Positions 20,459 to 30,775 of a stretch of DNA of 64,000 nucleotides are shown piece by piece. A model generated the notes under the pieces. The model had not been told where the DNA came from, made no database searches, and was given only the letters and a program-made list of their open reading frames with translations. How positions within the stretch are numbered: the stretch's first letter is position 1; each line of letters starts with the position of its first letter. Source of the DNA: Macrolepiota albuminosa (taxonomy: Eukaryota; Basidiomycota; Agaricomycetes; Agaricales; Agaricaceae); the NCBI GenBank assembly GCA_027475525.1, contig JAMWFC010000049.1, positions 2,092,947 to 2,156,946 on the forward strand. The letters are read 5' to 3'. A program made the translations under genes and the position numbers.

Positions 20459-23400
20459 CGGTTGCTGGGAGCTTACCTGAATGGAGAGCTAGGCTACCTA
20501 CCTGAAGAGTTAAAGAGTGGGGGGGAGAAAGGCCAGGAGGAAACTGTACAAGTGTTTGGGAAATATAAGCCTGTTGCCAAGAAAGTTAGACCTGTGTTGG
20601 GTACTACACCAGAGGAGTTCAGGATAGAAAGGAATATCACTGGTGATCCTTTAAAGGACATGCCACCTTTGAGTCCACATCCACCTGAATTCAGACCTAC
20701 TGGGAGGTACACAGAGGAGTGCAAACAGATTATTGACCAAGCACATGAAGGGGAGTTTCTATGGCCAGAAGAGAGGAAGTTACTGCACCAGTTGATGATG
20801 CAGCAGAATGAGGCCTTTGCATGGAATGACAGTCAGAAGGGGAAGTTCAAAGAGGAATACTTCCCACCTGTTGTTATGCCAGTAGTACCTCACCAGCCTT
20901 GGGTGTTGAAAAACAGACCCATACCTCCTGGGAAGTACAATGATCTGTGCAAGGAGATTAAGAGGAAGTTGGAAGCAGGGGTTTATGAGAGGTCAAACTC
21001 CTCCTATAGATCACAATGGTTTGCTGTTCTGAAGAAGGATGGGAAAAGTCTAAGGCTTGTGCACAGTTTAGAACCTCTAAACAAGGTCACTATAGCTCAT
21101 TCTGGAGTACCTCCTGCTACAGAAGAACTGGCCAACCACTTTGCTGGAAGAGCATGTGGTGGGATGTGTGATCTCTATGTTGGATATGATGAGAGGACTT
21201 TGGACCCTAAGTCCAGAGACTATACTACCTTTCAGACACCTTATGGAGCTCTGAGATTGGTGACATTGCCAATGGGATGGACTAATTCAGTTCCCATCTT
21301 CCATGATGATGTTACTTATATCTTGCAGGATGAGATACCTCATGTCACTTGGCCTTATATTGATGATGTTCCAATAAGAGGACCTGAGACTAGGTATGAG
21401 TTGGAAGGAGGAGGATATGAGACTATTGCAGAGAATAAAGGGATTAGGCGCTTTGTATGGGAACACCTGAACAATGTCAATAGAGTTGTTCAGCGCATCA
21501 AGTATGCTGGAGGAACCTTCTCAGGGACTAAGTCTGTGCTATGTGCAGATGAAATCACTGTAGTAGGACACCTGTGTTCTTATGAGGGGCGCAAGCCAGA
21601 GACAAAGAGATATGCAGTGGTCATGAGTTGGGGAGACTGCCGCAATGTCTCTGAGGTTAGGAAGTTCTTGGGAACTTGTGGTACCTTCAGGATGTTCATC
21701 CAGGACTATGCCAAGATCTCAGAGCCTATCAATAGGCTCACTAAGGATGATGTGGCTTTTGTCTGGGAGGAAGAACAGAAGGAGGCCATGAAGGAGATGA
21801 AGAGGAGGTTGGCAAGTTGTGCAGCACTGAAACCTATAGACTATGAGTCTGAAGGAGCTGTCATCTTGGCAGTAGACACTTCTTGGATGGCTGTGGGGTT
21901 TGGGATCTTCCAAGAAGACAGTACAGATCCCAAGAAGAGGACTTGTGCTAGACTGGGGTCCATTACCTTGAATGAGAGGGAGGCTAGGTTTTCACAGCCT
22001 AAGAGGGAGTTGTATGGTCTTATGAGGGCATTACAAGTTAGCAGCTATTGGTTACTAGGGTGCAGAAAGCTTATCATTGAGAGTGATGCTAAATACCTCA
22101 AGGGCATGCTGAGCAACCCAGGAATAGGACCTAATGCTACTATAATGCGCTGGGTAGAAGCTGTACTTATGTATCACTTCACCTTGAGGCATGTGCCAGG
22201 AAAGACTTTCAGTATGGATGGTCTATCTCGCAGAGAGAATCAACCAGGAGATGAAGAGTATCCTCCTGTGGACTCATCTTTGCTGGATGATCCAAAGCCA
22301 ATGTCCTTTGAGTATCCAGATGAGATAAACAAAGTACCTGGCTGGGAGGAACATGTGCCTCTCAAGTTAGAAGACTTCATGGATGAGATTGATACAAGAG
22401 GAGGCTACTTGTTAGCAGTCACTCCAGAGGATGTACAGGAGGAAGTGGAATTGGGTAGAGACAGGGAGCAAGGGATAGCCTTGGGCTTACAAGAACAGAG
22501 CACTAAAGTAGGGACTACACTGAATCCAGTAGCAGTCTTAACTTTATCTACACTCTTGTTGCCAGAAAGACCCTCTGCCTCTACTGTAGAAGAGTACCAG
22601 GAAGAGAGGAGAACTGAGAAGGGGAAATCCTTAGATAACCTCTTACCCCTAGTACAGGACTGGCTTAGGCATCCTGGAAAGGTGCCCAGAGAGGTGAAAG
22701 AAGGTCAATTCCTTAGATTTGCAAGGCAGTTCTTCTTTGATCTCAAGGGAAGGTTTTACAAGAGAGGAGAAGAGGGGAAGCACAAGCTAGTCATAGAGAA
22801 GGACAGGAGGATGTATATGTTAAAGTCAGCTCATGATGCACTTGGTCACAGAGGGACCTTTGCAACTAAGGCTTTACTGGAGGAGAGGTTTTGGTGGCCA
22901 GAAATGGAAGCTGATGTGAAGTGGTATATAGACACTTGTCATGCTTGCCAAGTGAGGCAGAAAGTTGCAGTATGCAGGCAGCCTGTGGTAGCATATACTC
23001 CCAGTATATTTGAAACCATACACTTGGATACCATGCACATGACACCAAGTTCAAATGGGTGCAAGTATATTGTACATGGGAGGTGTGCTTTGACCTCATG
23101 GATGGAGGGTAGACCTTTGAAGAAGGATAACCACAAGTTGATTGGGCAGTGGTTGTTTGAAGAAGTGATATGCAGATGGGGCTGTATAAGCACTATTGTA
23201 ACAGATAATGCTGGGCAGTTCACAAAAGTGGTACATTGGCTATCTAAGAAGTATGGGATACAGGGCATAACTATTGCTCCCTATAATTCTAGAGCTAATG
23301 GGAGGATAGAGAGACCACATTGGGATGTGAGGCAGGCCTTGTATAAAGCCTGTGAAGACAGAACCAAGTGGTACTGGTTCTTCTGGCATGTAATGTGGGC

Positions 23401-23985
23401 AGACAGGATTACAGTTAGAAAGAGATTTGGGTGTTCCCCATTCTTCTTAGTAACTGGAGCACATCCTATACTACCTTTGGACTTAGTGGAAGCCACTTGG
23501 TTGGTAGACTGGCCTGATGGACCAGTATCTACAGAAGACTTAATTGGCTTAAGGGCTCAAGCACTGGCAAAGCACTACCAGCATGTGGAGGAAATGAGGG
23601 CTAGGGTCAGCAAGGAGAAGTTGAGATGGGCAGAGAACTTCACAAGGGAAAATGAAGCCTCTATCAAGGAGTACAAGTTCAAACCAAGAGACTTAGTACT
23701 GGTTAGAAACATAGTGGCAGCTAAATCTCTAAGTGGGAAAATGTCTGCTCGCTATTGGGGACCTATGGTGGTGTTGACTAGGACCAAAGGAGGGAACTAC
23801 ATAGTGGCAGAGTTGGATGGTACTGTGTGGCAAGAGAGGGTGGCTGCCTTTAGGGTTATACCTTACAAGGCCAGACAGCAAATCACTCTGCCTACTAGTA
23901 TTGAGGAATGGATTGACATTACACTATCCAAACTACAAGAACTAACAGAGGAAAAGAATGAGAGACAGGTGGAGGAGGACCTGTA
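20459..23985 (+). CDS. pol: Element E pol: intact RT, RNase H, integrase, CpG-poor
   Basis: The frame is open from 20426 to 24127, but the first codons are antisense D and the last about 45 are foreign, so the element part is about 20459-23985 (about 1175 codons). RT shows SNSSYRSQWFAVLKKDG, GALRLVTLPMGWTNSVPIF and YIDD near 21357. RNase H shows LAVDTSWMAVGFG, RFSQPKRELYGLM and IIESDAKYLKGM. Integrase shows a zinc domain (HDALGHRG, CHACQVRQ), D near 23027, VTDNAGQF near 23203 and GRIERPHW near 23302, and a GPY/F-like end (SARYWGPMVVL). No gag, protease, PBS or LTR is attached. Arg is encoded almost only by AGA and AGG, and CpG is rare, yet no stop is present. Confidence 0.88.
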
Positions 23986-24640
23986 CCTCCAGGGTGTCAA
24001 TGATATCATGTGCAGTGCGTGCTGTCAAGTCATCAGAGCCAAGTGCATCTTCCCATCCATTGGAAATATCATCATTCATCCTACCATCAGCAGGGTTATC
24101 CACTGTCGTAGATACACCCACCATTGATGCATGCATTTCAGCTAATATTTGGAGAGACTCAGTGCCAAGACCTATCACTTGTGATGAAGAGTTCAACATT
24201 GTGGAGGACATAGAGCACACACCTTGAAAGGCTTGTTCGTATCCTTGCTGTGCACGTTCTTGTTCCTGTTGCTGTGCTATAAGTCCATAGTGATTCTTGC
24301 AAGGCTTTGAGGATCCATCAAAATTGCAGACTCTGACAACATGGGATATACCAAGCCGTTTTGCCATGGCCATAGTGTGTAATAAGACTTGCTGATGAAT
24401 GCAAGGAACAATGGCAGCAGACAGGTTTGATGGCGATTTGATGGCAGGAATGGCATGGGAACATGATGACAAGAGAGCCAATGGTGGGGTGGGTGGCAAA
24501 TGACAAGAGAATTGATGGCACAAGTGATGGGTGCACAGTAAGAACATGACTTCTGATGGCAGGTGGCGGATTGACAATGACAAGAGAATTGATGGCGTCA
24601 GTGATGGGCGCACAGTAAGAACATGACTTTGGAGGGGACC
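23986..24640 (-). pseudogene. Unrecognised coding fragment next to E
   Basis: The minus-strand frame from about 24400 to 23990 reads as a plausible protein (CNFDGSSKPCKNHYGL, a Gln/Glu-rich helix, ILAEMHASM, NGWEDALGSDDL). It runs into antisense E and stops there by chance. The DGWED-like word recalls N-terminal parts of some basidiomycete transposase-type ORFs, but I cannot assign it. It could be the remnant of a DNA transposon into which E inserted, or the reverse. Confidence 0.3.
24499..24630 (+). repeat. Two-copy direct repeat, unit about 55 bp, period 77
   Basis: The stretches 24499-24553 and 24576-24630 match except at a few sites; each starts AATGACAAGAGAATTGATGG and ends GTAAGAACATGACTT. 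Differences include CACAAG/CGTCAG and GGTG/GGCG, the latter being a CpG site. Confidence 0.7.
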
Positions 24641-24748
24641 GATGGCAGTGATGAAAAAGTGATGAAAATCTATTGATAATGATTTTTCTCCTAAGGGTAA
24701 ATACTACTAAATTATTCATCGGTATTGCCAGTGGCAGACAGCAAATAT

Positions 24749-24811
24749 ATCCAGGCTAACTAGCCTGGTCAGGGGGGGGGGGGGGTTCCTGACCAGGCTA
24801 ATTAGCTGGAC
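24749..24811. other. Paired hairpins around a run of about 15 G
   Basis: CCAGGCT-AACT-AGCCTGG (24751-24768) is a perfect 7-bp stem. After a G run (24772-24785) comes CCTGACCAGGCTAATTAGCTGG, which is the near-complement of the left side. The whole therefore forms either two small hairpins or one long arm with the G run in the loop. No function is known. Confidence 0.6.
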
Positions 24812-24964
24812 ATAATGTGAGGGTCAGGTGGGTTGGATTTATTACAACTTTTCACATTTCTGCTCTGTGGGTGTAGATTACTCGCTTCAGAGAGGGATCC
24901 TTTTGCAAGAGGTGTAGGAAATATATTTGCAAATTATTCAAACCTTTCTTTTGACCACTTTACG

Positions 24965-25980
24965 TCAATGCCTCCAAAAGCTTTCGAGGTAAGCTCCTAT
25001 GACGTCAACTTGATGTATTTCATAATCAAGGGTTGCGGCTATCGTCAAGAATATCCGTAAAGATGTGAACTTGGCTACTGACGAGAAGGTGTCAGGATAG
25101 TCAATTCCGGGCACCTGTGAGAAACCTTGAGCGACAATTCGAGCTTTAAACTTCACCCGATTGCCTTTTTGCCTGGAGGTAAGCTATCAACTGTTTTAAA
25201 CACACCTCATTTAACTAGTTGATTCTATTCAACGTTGATAGCGTCTTTCCATTGCTTGGCATCGGAAGATCTCAGTGCGGTGTCAACGTCAGGTCCCGAT
25301 ATTGCGACAAGAGCAGAATGTTGATTCTGTCCTTCATTCATGTCTTCATCGCTCTGAATATATCTTTTTGGCAGTCGACGTTCACGAGTGGACTGCGTCC
25401 GTCTAGGCAAATTTCCCCATTTCTTCAACTTTCGAGGAGCAAGGGGGGTCTCGAGCATTTCAGAAGTCTGCATGGGAGTCACTGGACGCGATGGGTAAGT
25501 TAACTCTTCTATAGGTGTGCTACCTTCTGTTGCACTAGCGTAGTTATCGTCGCCTTCAGTCAACGTCAACTGACTTAGATCGGATGGCTGAGCGGGAACG
25601 AATACTTTTCGAGGCACGTCGTCATCTGGATATAACTCCGTATTGATCAAGTTGCTGACTCTTTCAGGTGCTTGTTGATTAGTAACAGCGTCCACTTGAG
25701 CCAGCTCACTCGGTACGTCGTCCTCGTAAAATTGCACATCTCGTGAAGTGATTAACTTTCCATTTTCAAGGTCTTCAAGTCGATAACCTTTTGTTTCATC
25801 CGCCCACCACCCCAGCATGTGTACCCGTACAGCACGAGATTCGAGTTTACCACGTCTGACTTCCTTTGGGACATGAGCCCATCCGTACGATCCGAAAACT
25901 CGAAGATGTGATACGTCCGGTTTTTCGCCAGTCCTACTCCATTCAGTATAAGGAATTTTACCTTTTAGGGCTGACTTTGA
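24965..25980 (-). pseudogene. pol: Ty1/copia pol fragment: integrase end, linker, RT start
   Basis: On the minus strand, LRVFGSYGWAHVPKEV and a WWADETKGYRLED block (about 25900-25780) are the C-terminal region of a copia integrase. A Glu/Pro-rich linker follows to 25225. Then a broken stretch resembles VFKTVDSLPPGKKAIG (about 25190-25150, with stops), and FKARIVAQGFSQVPGIDY to HQVDVIGAYL (25150-24990) is the start of a copia RT. The usual segment between those two RT parts is missing and the catalytic region is lost. This is a dead fragment. Confidence 0.85.
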
Positions 25981-26094
25981 ACTTTTAAAAGTCTTGGAAA
26001 AAACTTAACTACCGCAGACAAGGCCTACTCCGAGAGGATTTCAGACGGCCTGATCAACCGGAAGACAACCCCAGTGGTGAGCAACCAATTTATT

Positions 26095-27171
26095 ATGCAT
26101 ACTAACCAGAATTCCTCATCTAGATACCCCCTCCGAACTCGGAACCTGGCGGCTGCGGCTACTGGCCAGGGCACGAGAATCGGATTGAACGTTCGCGAGA
26201 CCGGAGCGGCCGGCTCGCAGGCCAGGACTACCCAGGGCACCGAGGTGGGAACTCGGAACCCTCAAGACAGAGGTGGGCCTGGCTATAATACCCAAAGCAA
26301 CCCGGAGCCAGTGGGGCTTGGAGATCCCTCAGATGAGGAGAAGTCCAACACTTCGAGTGTTGAAGGAGCGGAAGAGTCCCGCCCCTCCGTAGGAACATCT
26401 GAGTTGACCGACCTGTCTACCAGTAGGAGGGACAGTGAGCAGTCAGAAGATACGAGCTTGAATCCACCCCGTCGACGGGCAAGGGTGGAAGATGACGTCC
26501 CTGACGACTTAGACCAGGATCTGTCAGAAGAACAGACGCATGTATTCAGTAAAGCCGTAGATACATTGAACAAGGTCGATCGTGATCGTATCGACCGTAG
26601 GTACGCCAATTTGTCCGCCAACGTAAGTAATACCATCCTCAATAAGGAGGTGGATTCCCAAGTGGGCGGATCGAAGCTTAAAGGCAAGGCTGTGGACCCA
26701 CGCAACTGGGGTGGGGTCCAATTGGCTGGCGAAGAAATGGATCCGGAGATCCAACTACAGACTTTTGATAGCTACAAGCCCCCAATAGAGGCAGAGGCTT
26801 CGCAAGCAGAGATCGAACAACCGGAACTCGCTCCCCTTGATGCTGAACAGCCTGGGTGGGAGGAGGAATACGCAGATGAGCAGTATGTCCTGGAAGACGA
26901 AAAGACTGACCGTAAGGAACGACGTCAGGACAAGCGTATGGTGAAGGCACTCATCAAGGCCACTCGCCAAATCAAAGAGAAGGAAAGAGTTCGTGCTAAG
27001 AAGAAGGGCCGTGAGTATGTTTTCCCCCAGGAGTTCACTCAGAAATTACGCAGTCTGAGGGATCGACTGAGAAGAGAGGACCCCGAGAGCTCAGGAGAGC
27101 AAGACACCGTTTTGAAGCCCGGGAATCTAAGTCCAAATCCAAGAAGAAGAGAAAGGCACATGCGCCACTAA
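26095..27171 (+). pseudogene. gag: gag fragment related to element F (gypsy)
   Basis: The ATG at 26095 opens SSSRYPLRTRN, matching SSRYSLRS at the start of the F gag. The shared block KGKAVDPRNWGG (26683-26718) matches KGKGIDPRNWG in F. The remainder is acidic and Lys/Arg-rich with no zinc knuckle. After 27171 another frame continues with similar composition for about 70 codons, so the end is a frameshift. No LTR or pol is attached. Confidence 0.7.
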
Positions 27172-27199
27172 AAGGAAGAAACCTCAGCAAAAGTACCAT

Positions 27200-27780
27200 A
27201 GGCATTTATGCGAAAAGAAAAGATGTGTGGTAGCAAGGACAATTCTGGCGCCAAGTATCCCCTGAATCCAGAGAGAGGTGGTCAGGTCCATCCTTGTTCA
27301 ATAGTATGAGAACTTTGACCATTATACCTCTGCAAGGCGTGCCAAGTTGGTGGCTTCGGGGCTCATTGAAGAAGGGAAGGCTGGGGGAACAATACACACA
27401 GATAAGTCCCCGCCACACACCTCTGCCTTCTAACTAGGTCGCATACCGAACGTGATAAATCTGATGGCACCGAACGCGTCGTCCCTGGAAATCAGACAAC
27501 AAGCCCACCACTTCGCAGCTTCGCAGCTTCGTGGCATCTCTCATCGATACGACTGGCCGGGCGCATTTGGGGGTCAGGTACAATGCCTAGCGGCCCGTAT
27601 GCCGACCTTTACTTAGTAGTGTGATGTATTCATGCACAGTGATGACAAGCTTTCCCCAGCAGGGGTTTGATGCTACCCAACGTGCATTGTTGTTCACTAA
27701 ATAGGTCTACCGAGGCTCGTCTTGCGTAGGTAGATATCATGATTGTAACATTGTAACTTACGTATTACAAAATCTACCAG
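27200..27780. other. Intergenic stretch, nothing recognised
   Basis: I see no sustained ORF, repeat or element end here. A short tandem CTTCGCAG repeat lies at about 27511-27527. Confidence 0.5.
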
Positions 27781-27800
27781 AAGCCTGGCGATCAAGGTCA

Positions 27801-28375
27801 TTAACCAGACGTCGAGACGAATTGGATTTCACCTTTTCCATAGCCTTGCCTTTGCACGACCGAGCACATGAAGATTTCAATAGGACGAAAATATGTGAGA
27901 GGAACCTTGCCCTGTAGGAGAGAACTTAGCTCAGGACGTCCGAGTGGTTTAATTGGAACCTTCATTACGCATCCATTGAGAACAGTAATTCTCATGTTCG
28001 CCTATGGAAATTGATGCTGGTTGTTGAGTCGGCTATAAAGAAATCGCAATGGTGTTGGACAACAGGATTGTACCGCCCCACGATTGGACCTGCGAGTAGT
28101 TCTAATCTCCCAAATATGTTCGAATTGACAGTCATGAAGGCAACGACGCGCTCCAAAGTTATACCCTTTCCAATGCCCAAACTACTGTCAGCTGCAGACT
28201 TTGGACCTATGAATCATGAATGATATAAGGTCGAGATACAAATGAAAAGTTTGCATTACTCACGTATCCAATCAACCGCATCTATTCGACAGATTTGATT
28301 CAAGTTACTCCACACAAAACAAATTAAAGCTCCCAAATGAGTTCGTATATTTAGGATCTTCGCCGTTGCTTCCAT
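27801..28375 (-). CDS. Possible small host gene or gene fragment with introns
   Basis: An ATG at 28375 (minus) opens about 37 codons ([20 protein letters not shown]...). A good intron GTGAGTAATG...TTCATAG (about 28263-28211) leads into [15 protein letters not shown] and a further open stretch to 27992. A second open frame (27995-27801) follows, but I found no intron that joins it in phase. Composition is unlike the transposons. No family is recognised; it could be a pseudogene. Low confidence. Confidence 0.3.
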
Positions 28376-28510
28376 GGTAGTGATAGGAAGGGCAATCTAC
28401 ACTTTTGATAGACTGCGCAATGGTCATTAAATCCCCACGAAGAGAGGTGATGTACAGTTCCAGGTCGGTGGGTGTGCAGGCAGGCCCAACGTGGGTATGG
28501 AGCAGGTGAT

Positions 28511-28775
28511 GTGGGCACTGGAGCGGGTGATGCAGGCAGGCTCGACGTGGGCACTGGAGCGGATGATGCAGGCAGGCTTGACGTGGGCACTGGAGTGGAT
28601 GATGCAGGCAGGCTCGACGTGGGCACTGGAGCGGGTGATGCAGGCAGGCTTGACGTGGGCACTGGAGCGGATGATGCAGGCGGGCTTGACGTGGGCACTG
28701 GAGTGGATGATGCAGGCAGGCTCGACGTGGGCACTGGAGCGGGTGATGCAGGCAGGCTCGACGTGGGCACTGGAG
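28511..28775. repeat. 36-bp minisatellite with a 108-bp higher-order period
   Basis: Seven full units start at 28511, 28547, 28583, 28619, 28655, 28691 and 28727, plus a partial one. Units differ at GAGCGGGT, GAGCGGAT and GAGTGGAT, in the order 1-2-3-1-2-3-1. The unit length is a multiple of 3, so several frames stay open on both strands; these are not evidence of a gene. One minus frame reads a PVPTSSLPAS-type repeat. Confidence 0.88.
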
Positions 28776-28799
28776 CAATGCGGATGCAGCTAGGGTAGA

Positions 28800-29033
28800 T
28801 GGGCACGGTTGCTGCGCAGATGAGGGGCCGCGATCGGGGGATGCCGACGACATACGATACCAAACAAATTGGTTGCTCCAAGTCACACTGTGCATTCTTC
28901 ACGTCAACTATCGAGCTATTTCTATCGCAGGCATCGTCGGGGATATGATTCGGAATAAGACGGCCAAGCTCAAGCGTGCGATTGACATTGTCTATTAGCT
29001 GCCCCCATGGTGCCAGTGCAGTTGAGTGGATGC
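28800..29033 (-). pseudogene. Possible exon of an interrupted host gene
   Basis: Between the minisatellite and the TIR element one minus frame is open and protein-like (ALAPWGQLIDNVNRTLELG, then DVKNAQCDLEQPICLVSYVV). The same frame can be followed into 30139 if the TIR element and one 8-bp duplicate are removed. I do not recognise the protein, and the minisatellite in the same frame makes a pseudogene likely. Confidence 0.25.
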
Positions 29034-29041
29034 AGGGGGCT

Positions 29042-30130
29042 ACGGTTGCCCTCCAGGACCAGGTCAAACTTTCAGCGTAAATTAAGCGGATCGTTCATAT
29101 ATCACGAAAGAAGTTGCCATTTTGAGGGGTGACTGGGGTATCTGGCACCCCGTTACATTCGAAATAAGCATCCAGTAAATAATATTTACTGAAGTTTTTT
29201 TATTTTCATTTTTCATTTTTTATTTTTTTAGAGGAGCATTACCATTTTGGTAACACTATCGGCAACTAACAACTTTGCCCAATTTGTGGTTAGTCCTTCG
29301 TTATTTGTCTGTTTTGAGCCGTCCACCCTTAGGAAATGCATTACGCACACTCCTGGTACGTGGGAATCTGTGCTTATCCAGTGGGGGAGTGCATGTAACT
29401 CAGAAAACACGGAGACTACACTTGCCGACTGAAACTAACATAAAACTAATATATTAGTTGTGTCTGTGACATAGTGACATGTAACTTAGTAAAAGGATCC
29501 CATCAGCTAAAGTTTGGCTTGCTCGGTGGAGATTTTGACCTGGTCCTAGAGGGTGACCCATATCTCCAGGACCAGGTCAAAATTTCAGTGTAAATTAAGC
29601 GTGGATTGTTCATATATCACGGAAGAAGATGAGCCTATCAGCCATTTTGAGGGGTGACTGGGGTATCTGGCACCCCGTTACTTTCGTATTGCAGTAAATA
29701 ATATTAATTGAAGTTGATGTGAGACTCGGGATTTCCCGGGCACATGATCAGTTGTTGGCAGAAAGCACTACTGGTACTGAAAGATGTTTCCACTGGCAAA
29801 AGTGTAAAAGAAACATGCTATACCATTTCCCATGTGCCAATTTCTAAAAGAAAAAGTATTTAAACAAAGCAAATTGCCTTTTTCTATCTGAAATTGACAC
29901 TTTGGAAATGGTATAACATGTTTCTTTTACACTTTTTCCAATGGAAACATCTTTCAGTGCCAGCAGTGAAGCTGCCCTAAAGTTAAATGTTAATGGAAAT
30001 ATATTGGTTTGAAAACTAATATATTAGTTTTGTGTGTGACATGGTGACATGTAACTTAGAAAAAGGACCCCATCAGCTCGTGTTTGGCTTGCTCGGTCGA
30101 AAGTTTGACCTGGTCCTGGAGGGCAACCGT
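29042..30130. mobile_element. TIR DNA element, tandem dimer, TSD AGGGGGCT (8 bp)
   Basis: The ends are perfect inverted repeats: 29042 starts ACGGTTGCCCTCCAGG and 30130 ends CCTGGAGGGCAACCGT, with over 30 identical bases. AGGGGGCT flanks both sides (29034-29041 and 30131-30138). Inside, at about 29535-29585, a right-end and a left-end copy meet back to back, and the blocks GGGGTGACTGGGGTATCTGG and ACTAATATATTAGT each occur twice. The structure is therefore two copies of an element of about 510 bp sharing outer ends. There is no transposase ORF. An 8-bp duplication fits hAT-like elements and a few other superfamilies. Confidence 0.8.
29766..29968. mobile_element. CACTA-like fold-back MITE, 203 bp, TSD AAG
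   Basis: It starts CACTACTGGTACTGAAAG and ends CTTTCAGTGCCAGCAGTG. The terminal inverted repeats are about 65 bp with few mismatches, so nearly the whole element folds on itself. AAG flanks both sides (29763-29765 and 29969-29971). CACTA-type ends with a 3-bp duplication are diagnostic of the EnSpm/CACTA group. It sits in the second copy of the TIR dimer, so it is younger than that element. Confidence 0.8.
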
Positions 30131-30138
30131 AGGGGGCT

Positions 30139-30775
30139 CGTCTCAATGAGTGGGTTGCGCAGGGATGAATTGATCGTGGTCGACCCTAGATGTAGTTGGT
30201 ACCTGAATGAGGTTGCATCCAGGCGTTAGAGTGCAGATATCGAGCAGTTGCCAAATGGGCTGCATCACGGCTACAATGACGGAGCAAAATGCGGGTTGCG
30301 TTTTCGCACGCCTTTGCATGGCAAGTCCATTCCTCGACTCACCTCGGGCGAGACCGACAGCCGTTTTAGACCAGTCTCATTGTCCTTGGTGGATGCCGGT
30401 CATGATAGTAACCATTATCGCTAGCGTCCATTTGCTCCATCACCGTGTTCCGCAATTTTTCTCAAGTACTCGGCAGAGTAGTGATGAATTCACAGTATCG
30501 TCTAAGTCGTGGATCACTATTCTTTGAACGTATGGACATCTTCAGTTTTATTCAATATGTTTTGAAATTATCGAGCAGAATCATAATGAACTCGCTGATG
30601 TAAGACGTCGTCATATCAAGCGAATATAGTCTTCACAGTAAGCCGAATGCACTACGTTTGTGACTCCTAGTCAGAAATTCGTGGACACTAGGAATCAATT
30701 CACTTAGTAGTACAGTCTACACTATTGAGCAGGTATGAACTCCGCCCTTCCTCTGTAAATGAGGTCGTCTCATCT
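30139..30775 (-). other. Possible 5' part of the interrupted host gene; otherwise unassigned
   Basis: The minus strand has short open stretches and at least one GTGAGT donor near 30343, but no model that I can close. Nothing matches the transposon families of the window. Confidence 0.2.

Larger units (their letters stand above)
13609..20459 (-). mobile_element. Element D: gypsy element with pol (minus) and an antisense intron-bearing gene (plus)
   Basis: Minus-strand order is pol (20458-17015, 5' truncated), an intergenic spacer, an oppositely oriented multi-exon gene (14593-16583), a polypurine tract (14434-14423) and an LTR (14422-13609). The element is cut at 20459 by E, so gag and the 5' LTR are missing. 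A solo LTR of the J family lies inside pol (18819-19255) with a perfect duplication. I infer that the plus-strand gene belongs to D because it lies between pol and the PPT/LTR with no sign of another boundary. Confidence 0.6.

Noticed and set aside
23986..24127. Last 45 codons of the E open frame
   Set aside because: They are antisense to the neighbouring fragment and lie past the natural end of the integrase, judged by D.
16584..24640. Claim that E also has an antisense gene like D
   Set aside because: The minus-strand fragment next to E shows no similarity to the D antisense gene, and its stop lies in E sequence by chance.
24749..24811. Helitron 3' end
   Set aside because: There is a hairpin but no CTRR terminus, no Rep/helicase ORF and no second end.
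28511..28775. CRISPR-like array
   Set aside because: Repeats are contiguous without unique spacers, and the setting is eukaryotic.
28472..28798. Plus-strand ORFs through the minisatellite
   Set aside because: A 36-bp period keeps several frames open by itself; there is no flanking coding support on the plus strand.
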